Assembly (NCBI GenBank): GCA_043819035.1
Contig: JBDRFD010000001.1
Span: 1 to 29,920, forward strand
DNA from: UBA2144 sp043819035
GTDB lineage: Bacteria > Patescibacteriota > Gracilibacteria > Peribacterales > Peribacteraceae
Direction of reading: 5' to 3'
DNA: 29,920 nucleotides
Part shown: positions 15,331-21,538 of the stretch, piece after piece
Layout of the letters: every line of letters starts with the position of its first letter
Position numbering within the stretch: the first letter of the stretch is position 1
Position numbers and translations under genes: made by a program
The notes under the pieces: generated by a model
Told to the model about the DNA's origin: nothing
What the model saw: the letters and a program-made list of their open reading frames with translations, nothing else
Database searches by the model: none

Positions 15331-15756
15331 ATGTCAGACGAAGCAACCGCTACAGAAGAAAAAATCTCACTCGCAAAAGAGGAGAAGGCTGTGATCGATG
15401 CTCTAGAAAAGCTTAATGTCGTCCAGCTAAACCATGTCGTAAAGTTCATGGAACAGGAATACGGCATTTCCGCTTCAGCCCCCGTGGCCGTTGCCGCAGC
15501 GCCCGGTGCTGCAGGTGGTGGTGATGAGGGTGACGCGGTGGAAAAGAGTAATTTCGATGTCGAGCTCACCGAAGCCGGCGGCCAGAAAATCGCCGTGATC
15601 AAGGTAGTACGAGAAATCACAGGTCTTCCACTCGGTGAAGCCAAGGCAGCAGTCGATGGTGCTCCCAAGGTCATCAAAGAAGGCGTGCCGAAAGCAGAAG
15701 CTGAGACAATGAAGAAGAAGCTGGAGGAGGCGGGTGCAACCGTAACTTTGAAATAA
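15331..15756 (+). CDS. rplL: 50S ribosomal protein L7/L12
   Basis: This is the stalk protein that recruits translation GTPases. It has 141 aa, slightly longer than the usual 120-128 because of an N-terminal extension before the dimerisation domain. The N-terminal helical domain spans about residues 15-48 (VIDALEKLNVVQLNHVVKFMEQEYG). The Ala/Gly/Pro hinge spans 49-66. The C-terminal factor-binding domain spans about 72-141 and carries the conserved block KIAVIKVVREITGLPLGEAK and a terminal GATVTLK. It is the second gene of the L10 operon and is followed by a clear terminator. Confidence 0.97.
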   Translation: MSDEATATEEKISLAKEEKAVIDALEKLNVVQLNHVVKFMEQEYGISASAPVAVAAAPGAAGGGDEGDAVEKSNFDVELTEAGGQKIAVIKVVREITGLPLGEAKAAVDGAPKVIKEGVPKAEAETMKKKLEEAGATVTLK

Positions 15757-15778
15757 TCATTTCGAAGATTCCAATTGG

Positions 15779-15805
15779 CCCAATGATTACGTCCTTGGGT
15801 TTTTT
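15779..15805 (+). terminator. Rho-independent terminator of rplJL
   Basis: CCCAA (15779-15783) pairs with TTGGG (15795-15799) and is followed by six T (15800-15805), starting 22 nt after the rplL stop. Confidence 0.7.
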
Positions 15806-15819
15806 GGTGATACAACAAT

Positions 15820-15930
15820 CGTGGAGGGGTCCGCGCTCCACGGGGGGTAAAGGGGCAAATGGGTGGGGGTTGGCGCGCGGTGATTTTTCCTTTGCTTCTT
15901 TCTTTTGTATGGCAGACAAAAGTAAAGAAG
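15820..15930. repeat. Two hairpin repeats upstream of the Cys-rich gene
   Basis: The first is CGTGGAG (15820-15826) pairing with CTCCACG (15836-15842) around GGGTCCGCG. The second is a CTTCTTT-C-TTTTGT arm (from 15895) pairing with ACAAAA-GT-AAAGAAG (to 15930). Both resemble dispersed intergenic hairpins rather than a coding region. Confidence 0.5.
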
Positions 15931-15984
15931 TTGACAAAAAGCCTTAGGCTAAAACAGCAGAAGACGATACAATTAGACCGATAT

Positions 15985-16212
15985 ATGGATAAAACTCAGC
16001 AATCCCCCTGGCTCGTAATCACCCTCGTGATCGTTGGTATGATGATCGGCTACGCACTCGTGATTCATCCAGGTGTGATACCAACTACGGCTTCAGGAGA
16101 AAGCTGCCCTCATAAGGAACTCTGCAAGAATGGCCAAGGATGTGGCTGCAATGGTGCTGCAGATTGCGAGAAAGGAAACTGCGCTGGTAACTGCCCAGGT
16201 CGCGGGGCATAA
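15985..16212 (+). CDS. Small membrane-anchored Cys-rich protein, possible metal binder
   Basis: The protein has 75 aa from ATG 15985; the frame is open upstream but there it translates repeat DNA. A TACAAT box lies at 15968-15973, so the mRNA leader may be only a few bases long. One membrane helix covers residues 10-27. The exported or exposed C-terminal half has seven cysteines in 30 residues (C41, C47, C53, C55, C61, C66, C70) with Gly and Asn between them, resembling small metal-binding peptides. Its stop overlaps the ATG of the next gene (TAATG), so the two are translationally coupled. With its MerT-like neighbour it may handle a soft metal such as Cu or Hg, or a thiol; this is inference. 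No known family is recognised. Confidence 0.65.
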   Translation: MDKTQQSPWLVITLVIVGMMIGYALVIHPGVIPTTASGESCPHKELCKNGQGCGCNGAADCEKGNCAGNCPGRGA

Positions 16213-16655
16213 TGCGCACCATGCGCTTCGCATTTCTCCGCTCAAAGAATTTTTGGATTGCATTCATCCTCGCAGGGCTTTTCTTTGGACTATTTTTTAC
16301 ATGGCAACTTGGAGTGTGGAGTGGAATCATCCCTACCCTTCTACGTCCTGAGCCCACTCAAGAAGAATATATCTTCACAAGTGTCATCATTTTTCTCTTC
16401 GCGCTTAATATGGGTCTCTTCTCTTGGAGAAGGAAATATGGCTCTTGCCCGACTGGAACACGCCGCGCAGGTACTCTCGCGGGCATCATGACAGCAGTAA
16501 CACTTTGTTGTCCTGTCTGCATTCTGATACCCATTTCGCTCTTTGGAGTAGGTTTCTCCTTGGCTGCACTCGGACCATACCTGCCCCTGCTTCGCTTTAT
16601 CGCGATTATTCTGCTTGGGACGAGTACACTGATGCTATGGCCGAGGAAGGTATGA
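16212..16655 (+). CDS. Four-helix membrane protein with CCPVC motif (MerT-like C-terminal half)
   Basis: The protein has 147 aa with hydrophobic segments at about 14-32, 53-71, 88-112 and 119-142. The third helix contains TLCCPVCILIP (C99, C100, C103), followed by GVGFSLAALGPYLPLLRF. The mercuric transporter MerT has a similar layout: a Cys pair in a helix, then a Gly-rich turn, then a PYRPLF motif. Here the equivalent is PYLPLL. C79 lies in a cytoplasmic or periplasmic loop. The first two helices are an addition to the short MerT core. The gene is coupled to the Cys-rich peptide gene through TAATG. The role in metal transport is inference from motif and context; another thiol or redox role is possible. 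Confidence 0.6.
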   Translation: MRTMRFAFLRSKNFWIAFILAGLFFGLFFTWQLGVWSGIIPTLLRPEPTQEEYIFTSVIIFLFALNMGLFSWRRKYGSCPTGTRRAGTLAGIMTAVTLCCPVCILIPISLFGVGFSLAALGPYLPLLRFIAIILLGTSTLMLWPRKV

Positions 16656-16694
16656 GTGTGAACGTCTTTGTTGTTGTGAAACGAAAAACATAGG

Positions 16695-16793
16695 AAGGTG
16701 ACCAAAGAAACCAAGGAATCCAAAGAAACCACGGGGCATAGTAATGCTATTCCTTATGGTTTCTTCGGTTTCTTCGGATTCTTTGGTTTCCTT
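16695..16793. repeat. Nonamer-phased inverted array (AAAGAAACC / GGTTTCTTC)
   Basis: The left arm is AAGGTGACC, AAAGAAACC, AAGGAATCC, AAAGAAACC (16695-16730). The right arm is GGTTTCTTC, GGTTTCTTC, GGATTCTTT, GGTTTCCTT (16758-16793). All eight units are 9 nt and the arms are largely complementary. Confidence 0.8.
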
Positions 16794-16831
16794 GTGTCCT
16801 AAAGCTTCACTAAGCTACACACGCTTATCCC

Positions 16832-17551
16832 ATGAAATCCCGCTTCATCGAAATCGACCTCCTGCGCACACTCGCCATAGTTATGATGGTGATTTATCAC
16901 ACAGGATACGACCTCGCATTCTTTCATGGTTTCGACTTTAACCCTCTTACCGGAGGATGGAAGCTCCTCGCACGCTCTACCGCGACATTATTTCTGCTAC
17001 TTGTCGGAATCAGCTTCGTGATTTCGTGGGAACGCAATCCCCGATTCACAAAAATACTCAAACGCGGCCTCACAATACTCGCATTCGGAATGCTCATCAC
17101 TTTTGTCACCTATTTCTGGGCCCCTGAGACGTACATCCGCTTCGGCATCCTTCACATGATCGGCGTAAGCATGATGTTACTCCCATTTTTCAGAAAAATG
17201 AGAGAGTTCAATGCACTGATAGGACTAGTAATCCTTCTGAGTACAGCCACGATTCTTAATTCTAAATTTTTAATTCTAAATTCTGAATTATTTCTTCCTT
17301 TCGGAATAACTCCCCCCAACTTCTTAAGCTTAGACTACTACCCCCTCCTACCATGGTTCGGTGTAGTTTTAATCGGCCTAGCACTCGGAGACTTCTTCTA
17401 TATTCGATCAAAAAGGATTCCAAAACCAACAAATCGAATACTTAAACTATTGAGTTTCCCCGGTAAGCACGCATTAATCATCTACCTCATCCACCAACCC
17501 ATCATCATCATCTCCCTTTCCTTCATCTTCACCCTCTACAAGTTCCCGTAA
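16832..17551 (+). CDS. DUF1624-type membrane protein (heparan-alpha-glucosaminide acetyltransferase-like)
   Basis: The protein has 239 aa and about seven membrane helices. The N-terminus RFIEIDLLRTLAIVMMVIYH is the family hallmark; members are thought to transfer acyl groups to sugars across the membrane, with a conserved His in the first helix (H23 here). Further conserved parts are FLLLVGISFVISWERN and YYPLLPWFGVVLIGLALGDFF near the middle, and GKHALIIYLIHQP at the end. Residues 141-153 (ILNSKFLILNSEL) are translated from a heptamer array (17252-17286), so part of the protein derives from a repeat of the intergenic type. No Shine-Dalgarno is seen. A role in modifying surface glycans would fit the neighbouring LCP gene. 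Confidence 0.8.
   Translation: MKSRFIEIDLLRTLAIVMMVIYHTGYDLAFFHGFDFNPLTGGWKLLARSTATLFLLLVGISFVISWERNPRFTKILKRGLTILAFGMLITFVTYFWAPETYIRFGILHMIGVSMMLLPFFRKMREFNALIGLVILLSTATILNSKFLILNSELFLPFGITPPNFLSLDYYPLLPWFGVVLIGLALGDFFYIRSKRIPKPTNRILKLLSFPGKHALIIYLIHQPIIIISLSFIFTLYKFP
17252..17286 (+). repeat. Heptamer array inside the DUF1624 gene (ATTCTAA)
   Basis: Five direct units: ATTCTTA, ATTCTAA, ATTTTTA, ATTCTAA, ATTCTGA. It has the same period and style as the intergenic arrays, but lies within the reading frame (residues 141-152) in a loop or helix end between membrane segments. Confidence 0.75.
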
Positions 17552-17683
17552 TACTTTAGGATAATCTGTTAAGAGAACCCCTAGAATTTTTTCATTCGCA
17601 CAAGACTGCCCCGAGCCCGGACAATGTGGTAGCGATCCTCTCGGTCTTGGACACTCGCCTGAGTTTCCTTTAAGTTTACTCAT
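17474..17683 (-). CDS. Possible small Cys-containing protein, antisense-overlapping the DUF1624 gene end
   Basis: A 69-aa frame on the minus strand runs from the ATG at 17683. Residues 1-45 lie mainly in otherwise empty sequence and contain GECPRPRGSLPHCPGSGQSC, a spaced-cysteine segment with Gly and Pro that looks non-random. The last 25 residues are antisense to the DUF1624 C-terminus and are simply Asp/Glu-rich. A weak promoter is possible on the minus strand (TTGAGG, 17 nt, TATTGT). There is no Shine-Dalgarno. It may be a real small protein or chance. Confidence 0.25.
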   Translation of the reverse strand: MSKLKGNSGECPRPRGSLPHCPGSGQSCANEKILGVLLTDYPKVLRELVEGEDEGKGDDDDGLVDEVDD

Positions 17684-17740
17684 ATATAGACAATACATAC
17701 TAATAATACCAACCTCAAGACACATTTTGGAGTAAATTGT

Positions 17741-17768
17741 CAATTATCAATTATCAATTGTCAATTTA
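17741..17768 (+). repeat. Heptamer array directly before the LCP gene (CAATTAT)
   Basis: Four direct units CAATTAT, CAATTAT, CAATTGT, CAATTTA (17741-17768), preceded by AATTGT. It ends nine bases before the ATG at 17778. Confidence 0.75.
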
Positions 17769-17777
17769 TTCGCTACA

Positions 17778-19340
17778 ATGTCTTCAATGTTTACCGTCCG
17801 CAAAATTGAGGGGAGCAAGCGCCGGCGCTCTCCTCCTATGAAGTCCATCATCGGCTGGGGAGCGGAACTGAGCCGCCCCCTCTTGCACTGGTATGAAGAT
17901 TGGAAGGAGCGACGCGAGAAGGAGAGGAGACAAGAAGAACGCGTGCGCATGCTCAAGCGTGTTCTGATCATGCTCGTATCAGTATTTGTCGCATTCCTGA
18001 TTATCGCAGGGCTAGCCAAAGCTCTCTTCTCGATACAGATACTGAATTTTTCCCAGCTCGCTTCGATTACAGGATCAGCCCCGGTTGCAGACGAAAACGG
18101 ATTCACAAATATTCTGCTGATGGGACAGGGGAACGAAGATCATGATGGAAAGGATCTGACAGATACCATCATGCTGGCGAGCATCGATACACAAAATTCT
18201 AAGAGCGCTGTGCTCCTCTCCTTCCCGCGCGACCTGTACCTGCTCCAGACCGAAAAGATGGGCAAGGGCAAACTCAATACGTTCTATCGTGATTACAAAG
18301 GATACCTCAAGTACATGAAGGACATGTCAGACGAGGTTGCGGCCGAGGAAGCGCTCAAGGAAATCGGCGCAGAAATCGGGCGGCATATGGAATTGCCGAT
18401 TCACGGTGTCATTAAAGTTGACTTTATAGCGTTCACCGAAGCGGTGGATGCACTCGGTGGAGTCGATATTGAAGTTCCTTACGACATCATCGATCCCGAG
18501 TATCCAGACGAGAACTTCGGATACGATCCATTCGAAATTTACAAAGGACCCAATCATCTGGACGGAGCAACTGCTCTTAAGTACGTGCGCAGCCGGCACA
18601 CAACCAGCGACTTCGATCGCTCCGCACGCCAGCAGCAGCTACTGCGCGCCCTTGCACAGAAGGCAAAGGAAGAAGGATTGGTGAAAAATCCCGGAACGCT
18701 CCTCAGTTTCCTCAAAATCTACAACGATAATGTGGAGACGACACTATCTACGAGTGAGATGATTGGTCTTCTGGCCCTTCTGAAAGACTTAGACAAAGAG
18801 CGCGTGATCACAATGCAACTGAGTGACCGAAATGCATTGTACGATAGCTTCATCGAACCGGGCGGTTTCCTGTATACACCTCCGCGCGAACTTTTTGATG
18901 GAGCTTCAGTCCTGCTTCCGGTTTCGATTCCGGAATTCCCCGTCACCTGGAAACAGATTCTGGCCCTTAAGCAGCTTTTGTTCCATAGCCGATCGGTGTA
19001 TCTGGATAATCCTACGATCTCTGTTCTCAACGCAGGTGCAGCTTCAGGAATCGCACGTAAACTTGCAAACGAACTGACACGCTACGGCTTTAATGTTGAA
19101 GTCATTGAAAATGCTTCACTTGAAAAACAGGAGGAATCCTTTGTTGCTACACTCAAAGAAGAAGTCGAAGAAGTAGAAGAAACTCATGATGATTTGGGGC
19201 TTTTCTTCGCATCTCTCTTTAAGATCAAGACACTCCCCATGCCATCTGAACTTTCACCGGAAGAAGTGCGCTCTGTCACAATTGTTCTTGGAAAGGATTA
19301 CTCCTATCGTCCTCTACAGTCTCTCATCTCCGCCGAATGA
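17778..19340 (+). CDS. LytR-CpsA-Psr (LCP) family glycopolymer ligase with LytR_C domain
   Basis: LCP proteins transfer undecaprenyl-linked glycopolymers to peptidoglycan or surface proteins on the outer face of the membrane. The protein has 520 aa. Residues 1-60 are a very basic cytoplasmic region rich in Arg, Lys and Glu. A membrane helix covers 61-81. The LCP domain covers about 108-300, with NILLMGQG, LTDTIMLASID, SFPRDLYL (the Arg that contacts the lipid phosphate), VDALGGVDIEVP and YVRSRHTTSDFDRSARQQQ. A LytR_C-type domain follows around 415-455 (ISVLNAGAASGIARKLANEL). The stop TGA (19338-19340) lies in the first bases of leader copy 2. The partner gene at 16832 also fits surface-glycan work. 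Confidence 0.9.
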   Translation: MSSMFTVRKIEGSKRRRSPPMKSIIGWGAELSRPLLHWYEDWKERREKERRQEERVRMLKRVLIMLVSVFVAFLIIAGLAKALFSIQILNFSQLASITGSAPVADENGFTNILLMGQGNEDHDGKDLTDTIMLASIDTQNSKSAVLLSFPRDLYLLQTEKMGKGKLNTFYRDYKGYLKYMKDMSDEVAAEEALKEIGAEIGRHMELPIHGVIKVDFIAFTEAVDALGGVDIEVPYDIIDPEYPDENFGYDPFEIYKGPNHLDGATALKYVRSRHTTSDFDRSARQQQLLRALAQKAKEEGLVKNPGTLLSFLKIYNDNVETTLSTSEMIGLLALLKDLDKERVITMQLSDRNALYDSFIEPGGFLYTPPRELFDGASVLLPVSIPEFPVTWKQILALKQLLFHSRSVYLDNPTISVLNAGAASGIARKLANELTRYGFNVEVIENASLEKQEESFVATLKEEVEEVEETHDDLGLFFASLFKIKTLPMPSELSPEEVRSVTIVLGKDYSYRPLQSLISAE

Positions 19341-19473
19341 TACGCCTTCGCGATATGCACAGTGGCAACGTCCTTCCTGTTGATCATAAAGGGATACTGA
19401 GATCTCGCTTCGGCGCATGGGAGGAGAAAGCACTTGAACTCCGAAACTGGTATTTTTATTTTTGTTTTCTGGT
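19337..19473 (+). promoter_or_regulatory. Duplicated leader element, copy 2 (upstream of the 19474 gene)
   Basis: It begins with the same ATGATACGCCTTCGCGATA as copy 1 and ends with a block matching 6224-6254 at all but a few positions (ACTG-GAT-TCGCTTCGGCGCA then GGGAGGAG at 19419-19426). The interior differs, yet total length (90 nt) and distance to the ATG (47 nt) are identical to copy 1. CGCC pairs with GGCG and GCGA with TCGC around a TTC/TTC internal loop; the apical hairpin is different (CAAC/GTTG). The LCP stop codon is inside the element. Confidence 0.55.
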
Positions 19474-20442
19474 ATGACCCCCCGCGACATCATTGCCAAG
19501 GCTTGGGCCATTACCAAGAAGGAGCGCAAGCTTCGTCGTTGGGGATATACTGCCGCGATCGCGGAAACGCTACTGAACATCAAACTGCTGATCTATCAGA
19601 CCTGGTTTGTTATCTCTTACATGCATGGCGATCCCATCGGCTTCTTTACCGTGGAAGCTACATTGATGAAACACGTACCGATGTGGTTCTTCGTGACGTT
19701 TATTTTCTTACTCATCATCATAATCATCATCGAGTGGCTCTACCCGAACTTTGCGCGGGGAGCCATCATTGGTTTGGCTGCCAAATCGTACAAGAAAGAA
19801 GAAGTGAAGGGCGGGTTGGTGCTGGCTGTATACAACTTCTTCCCGATCTTTGCGATCCACGAAATATTCTTCTTAAGTAGGCTCACCGTCCTAATCACCA
19901 TCTGCTCCATCGTTCTTCGCTACGGTGGAGGCGTAGCCCCGTTTGTAATCTTCTTTCTAGTAACATTCTACATCTTCTCGAACATCATGCTCTTCTTCTG
20001 TATCTTTGCGGAAGAAGCAGTTGTCATCTGTAGAGATGAAGATAACAATCGCATTGGAGTCGGGCGCGCCCTTAAGCAGAGCCTCAAGCTGGTAATCAGC
20101 TACTTGAGCCAAATCGTGTTCTTGTTGCTCCTCTTCTTCATGATCGTCCTGCGGGTAGTGCTCAATGCGGCTATGGTCTTCCTTATTCCGGCAATCGTGA
20201 TAGGTATTGGCCTCGTTCTTGCAATCCTCGTCGGAAAGGTTATCGGTTACACCATCGCCATATTCATCGGTCTCGCTCTCGTTGGCGTTGCCAGCTACTT
20301 CTTCGCGTATCTCGCAATCTTCAAACAGACAGTGTGGACGATTACCTTCATGGAGCTCTCTAAGAAGAAGGATTTGGATGTGATTGAGTTGGAGGAGGAA
20401 GAAGAAGACAAGCCACAAAATGAAGATAGTGTGGGAGAATAA
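19474..20442 (+). CDS. Multi-pass membrane protein of unknown function
   Basis: The start is taken at ATG 19474 (MTPRDIIAKAW), 322 aa; the TTG at 19462 is less likely. A basic amphipathic start is followed by about six to eight hydrophobic segments, including a run of Ile/Leu near 75-95, then a loop with EEAVVICRDEDNNRIGVGRALKQSLK near the middle, and paired long helices at about 215-285. The C-terminus is strongly acidic (ELEEEEED). The pattern of helices broken by a conserved loop recalls the membrane domains of DUF975 or glycerophosphodiesterase-associated proteins, but I cannot assign a family. It carries the same leader as the TPR protein gene at 6302. Confidence 0.65.
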   Translation: MTPRDIIAKAWAITKKERKLRRWGYTAAIAETLLNIKLLIYQTWFVISYMHGDPIGFFTVEATLMKHVPMWFFVTFIFLLIIIIIIEWLYPNFARGAIIGLAAKSYKKEEVKGGLVLAVYNFFPIFAIHEIFFLSRLTVLITICSIVLRYGGGVAPFVIFFLVTFYIFSNIMLFFCIFAEEAVVICRDEDNNRIGVGRALKQSLKLVISYLSQIVFLLLLFFMIVLRVVLNAAMVFLIPAIVIGIGLVLAILVGKVIGYTIAIFIGLALVGVASYFFAYLAIFKQTVWTITFMELSKKKDLDVIELEEEEEDKPQNEDSVGE

Positions 20443-20500
20443 TAGAAAGCTATTCGTATACATGACAACGAACAGAGGCACTTGTCTCCCTCAACCTCTA

Positions 20501-20529
20501 TTGACTGTGCACGATCGTACACCTATCAT
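20501..20529 (+). promoter_or_regulatory. lexA promoter with candidate LexA operator
   Basis: TTGACT (20501-20506), a 17-nt spacer and TATCAT (20524-20529) form a good promoter. The spacer holds the near-perfect palindrome GTGCACGATCGTACAC (20507-20522; core ACGATCGT). A repressor bound there would block RNA polymerase, the usual arrangement for LexA autoregulation. The word does not match the E. coli or Bacillus SOS box, so the operator would be lineage-specific. The leader to ATG 20640 is just over 100 nt and contains a GTCCGCC-GCA-GGCGGAC hairpin (20563-20579). Confidence 0.55.
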
Positions 20530-20562
20530 GGTGGACGTCTACCCACCGACTTGTCCCCCGTA

Positions 20563-20579
20563 GTCCGCCGCAGGCGGAC
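20563..20579. repeat. GTCCGCC/GGCGGAC hairpin repeat in the lexA leader
   Basis: A perfect 7-bp stem with loop GCA, followed by GAAGGTGG. The same stem with loop CAA occurs inside the fmdB-type gene at 28143-28159, so it is a dispersed element. Confidence 0.65.
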
Positions 20580-20639
20580 GAAGGTGGAAGTACCGCGTAC
20601 GCGGGACGAAGGTGGGCTTCCCTCCCCCCCCACCATGCC

Positions 20640-21254
20640 ATGACCTCCGCCACTCTTACCCCCCATCAACGCACTGTTCTTAATTACATCCGTGAGTTCC
20701 AGACAAAGCGCGGCTACTCACCTTCCCTCTCGGACCTCGCGCTTGCGTTCGGAGTGCGATCCAAGAATGCTGTTGCAAAGGTTGTAAATGCTCTGGAACG
20801 CGAGAAGCAAATCGAGAAAGATCCGAAGGGTCGCATCAAGATTATTGATTTGATCCCCATGGATGATCGTCCTGAACCCATGGTGCTCCCCCTCTTCGGA
20901 CCCATCTCGGCAGGATTTGCCGCACCGGTCGAGGAACAAGCAGAGGAAATGGTAACGTTGGACGACTACATGGTGAAGGATAAGGATGCGACTTTCCTTC
21001 TTCGGGTCAAAGGAGACAGTATGATCGATGCAGGCATCTTCGAGGGGGACCTGGTGATTGTGGAACGCGGGAAGGAACCGAAGGTCGGTGACATTGTTGT
21101 TGCGATTCTCGACGGAGAATTTACTTTGAAACGATTGAAGAAGAGCAAGGGCAAATTCTACCTGCAAGCGGAGAACCCTGAGTACCCCGATATGTATGCG
21201 ATGGAGGAATTGCAATCGGCCGGGGTAGTGCAGGGGGTGATAAGGAAATATTGA
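20640..21254 (+). CDS. lexA: LexA repressor (SOS response)
   Basis: The protein has 204 aa, the usual length. Residues 1-70 form a winged helix-turn-helix DNA-binding domain (TPHQRTVLNYIREFQTKRGYSPS; SDLALAFGVRSKNAVAKVVNALE). The self-cleavage site is A91-G92 in GPISAGFA. The S24 catalytic dyad is S127 (KGDSMIDAGI) and K164 (EFTLKRLKK). RecA filament formed after DNA damage triggers cleavage and induces the regulon. ATG 20640 has no Shine-Dalgarno. It is the first of four tightly packed genes (next start 8 nt after the stop), ending with a Y-family polymerase, so the operon should be induced by DNA damage. Confidence 0.95.
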   Translation: MTSATLTPHQRTVLNYIREFQTKRGYSPSLSDLALAFGVRSKNAVAKVVNALEREKQIEKDPKGRIKIIDLIPMDDRPEPMVLPLFGPISAGFAAPVEEQAEEMVTLDDYMVKDKDATFLLRVKGDSMIDAGIFEGDLVIVERGKEPKVGDIVVAILDGEFTLKRLKKSKGKFYLQAENPEYPDMYAMEELQSAGVVQGVIRKY

Positions 21255-21262
21255 AATTGTCT

Positions 21263-21538
21263 ATGACCATTACACACGATGAGAAAAGGCGATATCAACT
21301 AATACAAGAAGCTGATGTTGAAATCCTGGAATCTGTTCACAACATGGAACAAGTGGAAAACCTTAGTAATGATAAACAATTTCTTCTGCAATTTCTACGA
21401 ACACAGCTGGAAGATGATTGGCGTGCACCATGTTTAGAAATACTATTGGAATGGAAGAAATATAAACACCTACCACCTTCGGAACGATGGAATCACATGA
21501 AAGAGGTACGTGAGAAATGGTGGCACCCAAAACGATGA
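21263..21538 (+). CDS. Small protein of unknown function in the lexA operon
   Basis: The protein has 91 aa from ATG 21263; a TTG at 21251 overlapping the lexA stop is the alternative. It is highly charged, helical and Trp-rich near the end (WRAPCLEILLEWKKYK; WNHMKEVREKWW). No family is recognised. It lies 8 nt after lexA, and its stop overlaps the RAYT start (ATGA). Its A-rich codon use resembles the RAYT and differs from lexA and the polymerase, suggesting it entered the operon together with the RAYT. Possible roles are an accessory factor of the RAYT or a DNA-damage effector; neither is supported by a motif. Confidence 0.6.
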   Translation: MTITHDEKRRYQLIQEADVEILESVHNMEQVENLSNDKQFLLQFLRTQLEDDWRAPCLEILLEWKKYKHLPPSERWNHMKEVREKWWHPKR

